Source of the DNA: Streptomyces xinghaiensis S187
Lineage (GTDB): Bacteria; Actinomycetota; Actinomycetes; Streptomycetales; Streptomycetaceae
Length of the DNA: 64,000 bases
Assembly: GCF_000220705.2 (NCBI RefSeq)
Contig: NZ_CP023202.1
Span: 4,680,501 to 4,744,500, forward strand
Reading direction: 5' to 3'
Below, piece after piece: positions 35,475 to 42,677 of the stretch. Both the position numbers and the translations under genes were made by a program. Numbering within the stretch: position 1 is the stretch's first letter; every line of letters starts with the position of its first letter. The notes under the pieces were generated by a model. The model saw only the letters and a list, made by a program, of their open reading frames with translations. It had not been told where the DNA came from and did no database searches.

Positions 35475-35888
35475 ATGGCTCAGGAAGTCGTGGCCACGTT
35501 TGCTGGTCCACTCAGCTCGTTCTCCGTCAACCTCACCATCAACAATGGAAGCGGCGCGCAGGTCCAGTCGTTCGGTATCAGCGGCCGTACCGCCAAGTTC
35601 CCCGTCACGTGGGACAGCATGGGCAGCTTCTCCGGCCCCGCGACGCTCACCAGCACGGTCGGCGTGAACACCGAGGTGGTGATCGCCAACTTCTCCGGGT
35701 TCGCCCCCGGGGAGCAGGTGGCGTTCAGCGGAATAGACCCCGACTTCACCGGCTCCGCGTCGGCCGGAGTGCGCATCCTCGACATCGCCGGGTCCCGGGC
35801 CTACGTCCTCTTCTCCGACGGAACGACGGCCTTCGGTGAGTTCGAGGCCACCACCGCGGGAACGCTCCGGGCGGTGATGTCGAAGTAG
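35475..35888 (+). CDS. Small beta-sandwich-like protein, unknown function
   Basis: 137 residues, starting after GACAGGAG at good spacing. It has no signal peptide, no Cys and many alternating Thr/Val/Gly/Phe positions (VATFAGPLSSFSVNLTINNG, VVIANFSGFAPGEQVAFSGI), suggesting a compact beta fold. I do not recognise the family. It follows the AT-rich island and ends at a strong hairpin. Confidence 0.75.
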   Translation: MAQEVVATFAGPLSSFSVNLTINNGSGAQVQSFGISGRTAKFPVTWDSMGSFSGPATLTSTVGVNTEVVIANFSGFAPGEQVAFSGIDPDFTGSASAGVRILDIAGSRAYVLFSDGTTAFGEFEATTAGTLRAVMSK

Positions 35889-35907
35889 CCGGACCGTCAG
35901 GCGGGCG

Positions 35908-35950
35908 AAAGGCCGATGAGGGAACTCGGGGGGACCCTCCTTGGCCTTTT
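35908..35950 (+). terminator. Terminator after the small beta protein
   Basis: Inverted repeat AAAGGCC / GGCCTTT with an inner GAGGG/CCCTC stem, followed by TTTTC, 20 bp after the stop. Confidence 0.7.
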
Positions 35951-36168
35951 CGTCATGGAATTCGGTGGGCTCCTTGCGGGCAGCAGGATCCATTCCGGGT
36001 GAAACGGCTCGCGCCGGCCTTCCCGGCCGCCCTCGCCACCGACGGGCACTGAAGCGGTCCACCGGTGTCCGCACCGCCCGGCTCGCAACAGCGAACCGAT
36101 CTCCTCCACCGTCCCGGCCCGTGGTCTGGCCGGTCTCCGCTGCAGCACGCCGGACCGTGCTCGCTCGA

Positions 36169-36693
36169 TCACGGCCGCAGGCCGTCCGGGTCGCGCAGGT
36201 CGCGCAGGTCGCGCAAGTCGCGCAAGAAGCGGAGACCCGGGCGGCCGTCCAGTTCCGTTTCGCAGATTGCGGTGAAGCCCGTGCGGGCCAGTACGGCCCG
36301 GGAGCCCGCGTTGTCGAGGGTGGTCGCGGCGTGCAGCGTCGTCAGGCCGTACTCCGTGGCCGCGAGAGTGCACACCTCGCGGACGGCTGCCGTGGCCAGG
36401 CCCCGTCCGGTGGCCCGCTCGGCGATGCGGTAGCCGAGCTCCGCCGAACCGTCCGTTGCCGCGTCGACCAGGTTGACGCGGCCCAGTACCTCACCGTCGT
36501 CGTCCACCAGGACGTGGAAGAAGCAGACGCCCGCGGCCTGCTCCTCCAGGAGTGCGCGGTGGCGGGCGTCGAAGTGCGCGAAGTAGGCGTCGCCGCGGTC
36601 GGGGACGGCGGCGGCGAAGAAGGCCCGGTTCTCCCGTTCGAACCCGAGGACGGCGGAGGCGTGATCGGGACGGAGAAGCTGGAGCCGCGGCAT
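36169..36693 (-). CDS. GNAT-family (RimJ/RimL-like) acetyltransferase
   Basis: A 174-residue N-acetyltransferase: PRLQLLRPDHASAVLGFERE, VLVDDDGEVLGRVNLVD, and the acetyl-CoA loop ELGYRIAERATGRGLATAAV. The final residues LRDLRDLRDLRD come from a 9-bp tandem repeat at 36191-36226 and vary the tail only. It lies 9 bp after the membrane protein gene on the same strand. Confidence 0.88.
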   Translation of the reverse strand: MPRLQLLRPDHASAVLGFERENRAFFAAAVPDRGDAYFAHFDARHRALLEEQAAGVCFFHVLVDDDGEVLGRVNLVDAATDGSAELGYRIAERATGRGLATAAVREVCTLAATEYGLTTLHAATTLDNAGSRAVLARTGFTAICETELDGRPGLRFLRDLRDLRDLRDPDGLRP

Positions 36694-36702
36694 CCCGTCA
36701 GG

Positions 36703-37398
36703 CTAGACGACGGGGTGGGGGTGCCGTGGGCGGCGCGGGGCCCCGGCTCCCGTCCGCCGCCACACCCAGAGCAGCATCAGTACGGACGCCACCGCCGCGA
36801 ACGCGCACCAGGTGGAGATGAATTCCGTCCGCCACAGCGTCCCGCAGACCACCGCGCCGGCCGCCATGACGGCACCGAGCAGCCGCAGCAGGCGGTCGGT
36901 GGACAGCAGCAGGGCGCCGAGCGTGGCCACCAGATACCCGGCGAGGACCAGCGGCAGCAGCGGTACGTCGACGGCATAGCCGATGGTGCGGCCGCGCACC
37001 TCGGCCGTGACGGTCCCCGTGGCCAGGGAGTACGCGAGGACGGCCGTGGTGGCGCAGCCGGCCGCGACCGTTACGGCCCGGAGGACCGGAACGACGGTGA
37101 GCCCTTCGGTTGCCCGCCCGGGCCGGAGGCCCGTACCCGCCCGATCGGCGAGCAGCACGCCGAGCGGGATCCACAGTGGCAGCAGGGGCAGTGCGATCGC
37201 CGCCCAGGCGAGGGCGAGAGGGCCGGAGCCGCCGCCGTGGCGCCAGAGATACGACTCGATGATCTGGTGGGCGCCGAGCAGCAGCGGCAGAGCGGCGAGG
37301 GGCAGATCGCCGCCGCGGCGCACTCCGGCCAGCGTGGCCACGCCGACCGCGCAGATGCCCGAGCCCGTCACGAGATCGGCCGTCGCACTCCAGCACAT
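36703..37398 (-). CDS. DUF6629-like integral membrane protein
   Basis: A 231-residue protein with about seven hydrophobic helices. The N-terminus MCWSATADLVTGSGICAVGV followed by LPLAALPLLLGAHQIIESYLWRHG is typical of a Streptomyces membrane family (DUF6629). No transport or enzyme motif is seen. It diverges from the FlK-like thioesterase gene across 243 bp. Confidence 0.75.
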   Translation of the reverse strand: MCWSATADLVTGSGICAVGVATLAGVRRGGDLPLAALPLLLGAHQIIESYLWRHGGGSGPLALAWAAIALPLLPLWIPLGVLLADRAGTGLRPGRATEGLTVVPVLRAVTVAAGCATTAVLAYSLATGTVTAEVRGRTIGYAVDVPLLPLVLAGYLVATLGALLLSTDRLLRLLGAVMAAGAVVCGTLWRTEFISTWCAFAAVASVLMLLWVWRRTGAGAPRRPRHPHPVV

Positions 37399-37641
37399 GG
37401 CACCACCCGGGGAACGGAGGCCGGGACACCGCCGTCCCCACGCTAGGCGACCACGGGGTACCCGGCCACCGGGGCTTCCTCCCCCCGGCGCGGCGGTGGA
37501 CGGACCACCGGGCGCCGCCGGGGGCACGGGGTTCGCGGCCGGGATGGTTTGCTCCGAATGGCACGGTCGACATGAGTGTGCCCGCTGCGCTTTCCTGTGC
37601 AGTGCGAATGTTGTGGCGAGTTGCCTACGAGGAGTCATGGG

Positions 37642-38082
37642 ATGCGGGAAGGCCTGCTCACCGGAGAGAAGTTCACTCATCGCTACCGTGTCCCCCGGGA
37701 CAAGACGGTTCCGCACCTGTACCGGGAGTCCCCGGAGTTCTCCACGTTCCCGGAGGTCTTCGCCACCGGGTTCATGGTGGGACTGATGGAGTGGACCTGT
37801 GTCCGTGCGATGGAGCCCTACCTGGAAGCGGGAGAAGGCAGCCTCGGCACCGCGATCTGCGTAGCGCACACCGCCGCGACGCCGCCCGGGTTCACGGTCA
37901 CGGTCACGGCCGAACTCCTGGGCATCGAGGGGCGGCGGCTGAAATGGCAGGTGACGGCACACGACGGGGTGCACGAGATCGGTGCGGGGACCCATGAACG
38001 CGCCGTGATCGACGTCGAGCGCTTCACCACGAGTCTGGAGAAGAAGATCGGCCGTGCCTCCGTGGAGACCGGGGAGAGCTGA
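37642..38082 (+). CDS. flK: Fluoroacetyl-CoA thioesterase (FlK-like)
   Basis: A 146-residue hot-dog thioesterase that hydrolyses fluoroacetyl-CoA before it can enter the TCA cycle as fluorocitrate. Numbered from this ATG, it keeps the S. cattleya FlK catalytic residues Thr42, Glu50 and His76, the C-F-sensing lid residues Phe33 and Phe36, Gly69 and Arg120. The blocks FATGFMVGLMEW and GSLGTAICVAHTAATPPG are close to FlK as I remember it. GAGGAG precedes ATG by seven bases; a longer in-frame reading to 37576 lacks this. It gives resistance to the end product and marks the left part of the fluorometabolite cluster. Confidence 0.95.
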   Translation: MREGLLTGEKFTHRYRVPRDKTVPHLYRESPEFSTFPEVFATGFMVGLMEWTCVRAMEPYLEAGEGSLGTAICVAHTAATPPGFTVTVTAELLGIEGRRLKWQVTAHDGVHEIGAGTHERAVIDVERFTTSLEKKIGRASVETGES

Positions 38083-38279
38083 CCGGTGTCCGCCGGTACC
38101 CCGCCGGGCGTGCGGTGCCTCACGGCGTTGCCGGATCTCCCGCGTGCGCCCGCCGGACACGGGAGATCCGCCGCCGCGCCGCGGCCGCTGCCGGACAGTG
38201 CGCCGCGGCCCGGTGCGGGAGGGCGGCCACCACCCGCGCGGGACTGCCGGCGGAGTACGGGCGGGGGGCGGAGCGCTTC

Positions 38280-38609
38280 ATGAGTCTGCCGGGTCCGGCG
38301 GTCAGGGTCACCGTGTTCGTCTCGGAGATGGACACCCGTGACGGGACGCCGCTGTGCGCCGAGATCCTCCGCGCGGCGCGTGAGTGCGGGCTGGCCGGCG
38401 CCACGGTGTCACGGGGCGTCGAGGGCTTCGGCCGGCCCTCGGTGCTGCACAGCGACCGGCTGCTGTCGTTCAGCGACGACCTGCCCCTGCTGATCACCAT
38501 CATCGATGCCGAGGAGCGGATCCAGGCGTTCCTGGAGGGTGCCGAACATCTGCTGGCCGGCAGCCTGGTCGTCCTGGACGAGGTCCGGGCCTACCGGACC
38601 GGGCCCTGA
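38280..38609 (+). CDS. DUF190 family (PII-like) protein, first copy
   Basis: A 109-residue DUF190/COG1993 protein: VRVTVFVSEMDTRDGTPLCA, VEGFGRPS and EHLLAGSLVVLDEVRAY. The fold resembles PII signal proteins. DUF190 genes are commonly found beside crcB fluoride-channel genes, so its place in a fluorinase cluster suggests a fluoride-related role; this is inference. ATG at 38280 follows GGAG by six bases. A second member is at 47101. Confidence 0.85.
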   Translation: MSLPGPAVRVTVFVSEMDTRDGTPLCAEILRAARECGLAGATVSRGVEGFGRPSVLHSDRLLSFSDDLPLLITIIDAEERIQAFLEGAEHLLAGSLVVLDEVRAYRTGP

Positions 38610-38899
38610 CCCTCCGTCGCTTCCTCCGAGCTCGGTGTCCGGCTCGGTTCGTCCGCGTACCCCGGCCGGGCCGGGCGCGGCTTTCCCACGGGCCGCCCTC
38701 CGAAGCGCCGGCCGGCCAGGGCGGCGAGGACGATCATCGCGCCTCCCGTGCCCTGGATCAGGCCGATGTGCTGCCCGGCGGCGACGGCGAACACGGCGGC
38801 GAAGAGCGGTTCGGTGGCCAGGATCAGGCCCACCCGGGCCGAACTGGAGCCGCGGGCCGCCCGGAGCTGGATGAAGAAGGCGTAGACGTACCGGGACCG
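38591..38899 (-). pseudogene. C-terminal remnant of an EamA (drug/metabolite) transporter
   Basis: The frame reads YVYAFFIQLRAARGSSSARV, GLILATEPLFAAVFAVAAGQ, then HIGLIQGTGGAMIVLAALAG and a hydrophilic tail. These are the last two or three helices of an EamA-family exporter, and the other seven or eight are missing. Homology stops at about 38899. EamA proteins include amino-acid exporters such as RhtA, so the intact gene may have exported a fluorinated amino acid. Its 3' end overlaps the convergent DUF190 gene by 19 bases. Confidence 0.7.
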
Positions 38900-38947
38900 C
38901 CGGGATCGGATAAGGGCATGTGCGGCTCATCGGACTGGTGAGAGCGC

Positions 38948-39002
38948 CTCTGCGGCGTTCGGTAAACTGTCTGCATTGACTATTATGCCGAACGCCGCAG
39001 AG
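38948..39002. repeat. Perfect 15-bp inverted repeat with AT-rich loop
   Basis: CTCTGCGGCGTTCGG (38948-38962) and its exact complement (38988-39002) flank a 25-base AT-rich loop. It lies 43 bp past the end of the YbaK-like gene and just beside the breakpoint of the exporter remnant. It may be the YbaK terminator, a protein-binding site or a mobile-element scar. Confidence 0.75.
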
Positions 39003-39044
39003 CGGTAAAAACCCTCGCCGGAGCCTGGTGCCGGGAGGGTGCGG

Positions 39045-39542
39045 TCAGACCGCTGGTGCCGCGATCGGCTCCAGCCGGGGCGAGGTGATGGCGGCGTAGT
39101 CCTTCACCCGCAGAGCCATGGAACGGTCCAGCCGCGCCGCGTTGAAGAAGATCTCCTCCTTCTCCAGCAGGGACGGATCCACGATCAGTTCCAGGTCGGG
39201 GTGGAAGGAGAAGGGCAGAATCGCCCCCGCCACGCTCCCCGCCAGGCGCTCCGCGGTCTCGGCGTTCGCGAACGACACGTAGGTGCCGCCCAGCAGCCGC
39301 TTGATGCCGTTCAGATCGACGCGCGCGTCACCGGGGACGACGGCGAGCACGTACTTGGTCACCTTCTTGCCCAGCTTCACCATCACCACGATGCACTTCG
39401 CGGCGTCGGCGACATCATTGCCCCTCATCGGGCTGACGATCTCGGTGCGTCCCTCCGGCTCGTGGTCGATCAGCCGGTATTCGGCACCGTGGTGGTCGAG
39501 CAGCTCCACCAGCTTTTCGTACAGGTCCAGACCGGTTTCCAA
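39045..39542 (-). CDS. YbaK/ProX-family aminoacyl-tRNA deacylase
   Basis: A 165-residue protein of the YbaK/prolyl-tRNA-editing superfamily. It has a conserved Lys-containing strand (DAAKCIVVMVKLGKKVTKYV), VVPGDARVDLNGIKRLLGG, and the Gly-rich SVAGAILPFSFHPDLELIVDPSLLE. These free-standing enzymes hydrolyse mischarged tRNAs. S. cattleya protects itself with a dedicated fluorothreonyl-tRNA deacylase, so an editing enzyme within a fluorinase cluster plausibly does the same here. Substrate and relation to that enzyme are inferred. Confidence 0.85.
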   Translation of the reverse strand: METGLDLYEKLVELLDHHGAEYRLIDHEPEGRTEIVSPMRGNDVADAAKCIVVMVKLGKKVTKYVLAVVPGDARVDLNGIKRLLGGTYVSFANAETAERLAGSVAGAILPFSFHPDLELIVDPSLLEKEEIFFNAARLDRSMALRVKDYAAITSPRLEPIAAPAV

Positions 39543-39668
39543 CGGACGCCTCTCAGTGGGTGCGGCACGGGGAATGGGTGACGGAGGTGCGGTGTGCCGC
39601 CGCTCCGCCCCGCCGCCCGCCCGAGGGGCGCGTCGAGTGCGAGGGCCCCTCGCCGGACGCGGGCCCGC

Positions 39669-40565
39669 TCACGTTACCGGGGCGACGCGGTCGCGCAACA
39701 GCGTCGGCACCGGGGCCCCGGACGCCCTCGCGATGATCTGGCGGTCCGTCATGATGGCTCCGTCCAGGGCACGATGGCAGGAGCACGAGGCCGGCTCCGT
39801 CGCCGCGGCGAACTCCGCGAGCACCCGCTGAGCGGCCGAGACATTGGCCGCCATCACCTCGGCGACGCTGTGGGCGTCCACCGAGTCGTGGCCGGGGTGC
39901 CAGCAGTCGTAGTCCGTGACGAGGGCGAGGGCGACGTAGCAGAGTTCAGCCTCACGGGCGAGCTTCGCCTCCGGCAGCGCGGTCATGCCGATGACGTCCA
40001 TGCCCCAGGAGCGGTAGAGCTCGGATTCGGCGCGGGTGGAGAACTGCGGTCCCTCGATGCAGCAGTAGGTTCCGGCGTCGTGGACCGTCGGGTGCACCAC
40101 GTCCGCCGCCGCCTCCAGCTGCGGCCGCAACCGGACGCAGTACGGGTCGGCCAGCGACACATGGGCGACCATGCCGTCGCCGAAGAAGGAGCCCGGGCGC
40201 ATACCCCGGGTTCTGTCGACGATCTGGTCCGGAACGACCATGTCGCCCGGGGCGAAGTCGCCGCGCAGACTGCCCACGGCGCTGACGCTGATCACCTCGC
40301 GGACCCCGAGTGACTTCAGCGCGTAGATATTGGCCCGGGAGGGAATTCCGGACGGAGGGATGAAGTGCCCGCGGCCGTGCCGCGGGACGAACGCGGCCCT
40401 GCGGCCTCCCGTGGTGCCGAGAACAAGCGGTCCGCTGGGGTCTCCGTACGGAGTCCTCAGCTCGATCTCCTCCACGTCCTCCAGGCCGTCGAAGGCGTAT
40501 ATTCCGCTGCCGCCAATGATCCCGAGATCGGCCGAGTGGAATGCCGCGCCTCTGGTTTCCCGCAT
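39669..40565 (-). CDS. flB: 5'-Fluoro-5'-deoxyadenosine phosphorylase (MTAP/PNP family, FlB-like)
   Basis: A 298-residue methylthioadenosine-phosphorylase-type enzyme. In this pathway it converts 5'-fluoro-5'-deoxyadenosine plus phosphate to 5-fluoro-5-deoxyribose-1-phosphate and adenine. It shows GIIGGSGIYAFDG, the phosphate-binding PRHGRGHFIPPSGIPSRANIYALKSLG, YCCIEGPQFSTRAESELYRSWGMDVIGMT and VTDYDCWHPGHDSVDA. The gene diverges from the fluorinase gene across 203 bp. GGAGG sits eight bases before the ATG. Generic MTA phosphorylase activity is the alternative; the fluorinase next door and lack of other polyamine genes favour FlB. Confidence 0.9.
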   Translation of the reverse strand: MRETRGAAFHSADLGIIGGSGIYAFDGLEDVEEIELRTPYGDPSGPLVLGTTGGRRAAFVPRHGRGHFIPPSGIPSRANIYALKSLGVREVISVSAVGSLRGDFAPGDMVVPDQIVDRTRGMRPGSFFGDGMVAHVSLADPYCVRLRPQLEAAADVVHPTVHDAGTYCCIEGPQFSTRAESELYRSWGMDVIGMTALPEAKLAREAELCYVALALVTDYDCWHPGHDSVDAHSVAEVMAANVSAAQRVLAEFAAATEPASCSCHRALDGAIMTDRQIIARASGAPVPTLLRDRVAPVT

Positions 40566-40768
40566 AACGCAAACCTCCGGACATCGCGAGTGAGTCCCCA
40601 GACAGGCTAGTGGTTTTGCGGGAGAAATTCATGGGCCGAAGGTGGTGATGCCTTCTGCGCCTTTCGTTGCAGACCGCATAGCACCTACGCCCAATTACTT
40701 TTCCCCGGTTTCCTGTCTAGTGTTGTGATCGCTGGAAATGCCCGTGACCGGAGATAAAAGGAGTACGC
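40566..40768. promoter_or_regulatory. flA/flB divergent promoter region
   Basis: 203 bp containing two copies of CCTGTCT in opposite orientation: 40600-40606 (as AGACAGG, facing flB) and 40712-40718 (facing flA). Each is 34-50 bp upstream of a start and followed by a TAG-containing stretch. They may be promoter elements or arms of one operator. AAAGGAG precedes the flA GTG. No fluoride riboswitch is recognised. Confidence 0.45.
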
Positions 40769-41668
40769 GTGTCTGCAGACCCCACACAGCGACCCATCAT
40801 CGGCTTCATGAGCGATCTCGGTACCACGGACGACTCGGTGGCCCAGTGCAAGGGGCTCATGCACAGTATCTGCCCCGGTGTCACGGTGATCGACGTCTGT
40901 CACTCGATGACGCCGTGGGACGTCGAGGAGGGTGCGCGCTACATCGTCGACCTGCCCCGGTTCTTTCCCGAGGGGACGGTCTTCGCCACCACCACGTACC
41001 CGGCGACCGGGACCGAGACCCGCTCCGTCGCCGTGCGCATCAAGCAGGCCGCGAAGGGGGGCGCGCGCGGTCAGTGGGCGGGCTCCGCGGGCGGCTTCGA
41101 GCGGGCCGAGGGGTCGTACATCTACGTGGCCCCGAACAACGGGCTGCTGACCACGGTGCTGGAGGAGCACGGCTACATCGAGGCGTACGAGGTGAGCTCC
41201 ACGAAGGTCATCCCCGAGCGGCCGGAACCGACCTTCTACAGCCGTGAGATGGTCGCCATCCCGGCCGCCCACCTCGCCGCCGGCTTCCCGCTGTCGGAGG
41301 TGGGCCGCCCGCTGGAGGACAGCGAGATCGTCCGCTACCAGCCGCCTCAGGTGGAGATATCCGGGGACACGCTGACCGGTGTCGTCTCCGCGATCGACCA
41401 CCCGTTCGGCAACGTGTGGACCAACATCCACCGGACGCACCTGGAGAAGGCCGGCATCGGCTACGGCAAGCGCATCAAGATCATCCTGGATGACGTCCTG
41501 CCGTTCGAGCAGACGCTGGTTCCGACCTTCGCGGACGCCGGGGAGATCGGCGGCGTCGCGGCCTACCTCAACAGCCGCGGCTACCTGTCCCTGGCGCGCA
41601 ACGCGGCGAGCCTCGCCTATCCGTTCAATCTGAAGGCCGGCCTCAAGGTTCGTGTCGAGACGAACTGA
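40769..41668 (+). CDS. flA: Fluorinase (5'-fluoro-5'-deoxyadenosine synthase)
   Basis: A 299-residue enzyme that joins fluoride to C5' of S-adenosylmethionine, releasing methionine. Numbering matches S. cattleya FlA, and all SAM/fluoride-contact residues I can place are kept: Asp16, Trp50, Tyr77, Thr80, Thr155-Phe156-Tyr157-Ser158, Asp210, Phe213, Asn215, Phe254, Arg270, Arg277, Ala279. The loop of about 23 residues that separates fluorinases from chlorinases and SAM hydrolases is present (TRSVAVRIKQAAKGGARGQW, residues 84-103). The GTG start follows AAAAGGAG. It diverges from the FlB-like gene. The main differences from FlA are in the C-terminal domain (residues 185-205). Confidence 0.98.
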   Translation: MSADPTQRPIIGFMSDLGTTDDSVAQCKGLMHSICPGVTVIDVCHSMTPWDVEEGARYIVDLPRFFPEGTVFATTTYPATGTETRSVAVRIKQAAKGGARGQWAGSAGGFERAEGSYIYVAPNNGLLTTVLEEHGYIEAYEVSSTKVIPERPEPTFYSREMVAIPAAHLAAGFPLSEVGRPLEDSEIVRYQPPQVEISGDTLTGVVSAIDHPFGNVWTNIHRTHLEKAGIGYGKRIKIILDDVLPFEQTLVPTFADAGEIGGVAAYLNSRGYLSLARNAASLAYPFNLKAGLKVRVETN

Positions 41669-41763
41669 CGCCGCACCGGGTCGGCCGCCGCCAGAGCACT
41701 GGCCGGCGGCCGGCCTGGTGTCCTGTCCGGACGCCGCGACGGCCGGCCGGCGGGAAAGCCGGC

Positions 41764-42051
41764 GTGGTGCGGGTGGCGACCAAGGACGGCGGCGTGCTGG
41801 TGCTTCCCCCGCAGGAGTACGGAAGCGTGGCCCTGACCGAGGCCGAGGCCGTGGCGGAGGCGGCCGGCAAGAGCCGGATGACGTACGTCCGCCGTCATGG
41901 CCTCGTCTTCTGGGCAACGGAGTACGAGGAGTGCCGGGAGATGGTGGAACGGCTCGGCGGGGGGCGGCCCGCGGCCGCTGAGGAGGCCGTGCCGTCCTGC
42001 CCCGGGCCGGGCCCGGGGCGGGCTTCCCTACGCTCTACGAGGAAGCAGTGA
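41764..42051 (+). CDS. Small protein downstream of the fluorinase
   Basis: A 95-residue product with near-perfect G/C third positions over its first 65 codons, so probably real. A core such as LTEAEAVAEAAGKSRMTYVR and RHGLVFWATEYEECREMVER suggests a compact alpha/beta fold. The C-terminal 25 residues look non-conserved. GTG at 41764 lacks a strong ribosome-binding site. It follows the fluorinase gene by 95 bp on the same strand. I do not recognise the family. Confidence 0.6.
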   Translation: MVRVATKDGGVLVLPPQEYGSVALTEAEAVAEAAGKSRMTYVRRHGLVFWATEYEECREMVERLGGGRPAAAEEAVPSCPGPGPGRASLRSTRKQ

Positions 42052-42088
42052 TCAGCTGTTGGGGAGCGACGGAAGAGAGATCCGCCAT

Positions 42089-42677
42089 ATGGACGGTCGG
42101 GCAGTGGCTGGGACAGCGGCATCGGCGACGACTCGTGGTGTCGGAGCGACGGTCGGCGCGCAGGTGCGCCGTTTGCGGCACGCGCGTGAGCTGTCGCTGG
42201 CCGAATTGTCACGGCTGTCGGGCGTCAGCCGGGCGACTCTCTCCGGGATCGAGTCGGGGAAGGGCAACCCGACGGTCGAGACCATCTCCGCCATCGCCGT
42301 GGCGCTGCGGCTGCCGCTCGGTGATCTGCTCGTCGACCTCGTGCCGCAGAGACCGGTGCTGCGGCACGGTACGGCCGCCCCGGAGACGAGCAAGCAGGAA
42401 CTCCTGGAGCGGATCGGCGCCGGGGGGGTTCAGCGAGATCTGGCGGATCCGCATCGCCGGCGCCGGTCACCGGATCGACAGCCCCGCCCACGCCCAGGGC
42501 ACCATCGAACGCATCGTCGTCCTGTCCGGAGGGCTGCGTGCCGGGCCGGTCGACGCCCCGGTGGACCTGGCCGAGGGGGACTTCGTCACGTTCGCGGCCG
42601 ACGTGGCGCACTTCTACCAGGCCCTGCGGCCGGGGGTGGACGCGGTACTCGTCATGACCTACCCGGCGGCCTCGTAG
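42089..42677 (+). pseudogene. XRE-cupin transcriptional regulator with frameshift
   Basis: The first frame encodes an XRE helix-turn-helix (GAQVRRLRHARELSLAELSR, LSGVSRATLSGIESGKGNPT) up to about 42421. The sensory cupin domain then continues in another frame (FSEIWRIRIAGAGHRIDSPA, AQGTIERIVVLSGGLRAG, VTFAADVAHFYQAL). The switch occurs at seven Gs (42422-42428); six would give an intact protein of about 195 residues. It is a sequencing error, a true mutation or slippage-based switching. DNA-binding proteins encoded between flB and flH in S. cattleya hold a similar place. It converges on the LuxR gene, overlapping 19 bases. Confidence 0.8.

Noticed and set aside
40566..40768. Possible fluoride (crcB-motif) riboswitch before flA or flB
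   Set aside because: I could not find the conserved GATGG...CTGATG-type arrangement here or in front of the other fl genes. A covariance-model search would be decisive.
40769..41668. Chlorinase (SalL) or SAM hydrolase (DUF62) identity for the flA product
   Set aside because: Those enzymes lack the loop around residues 84-110 present here, and chlorinases carry Gly where this protein keeps the fluorinase Ser158.
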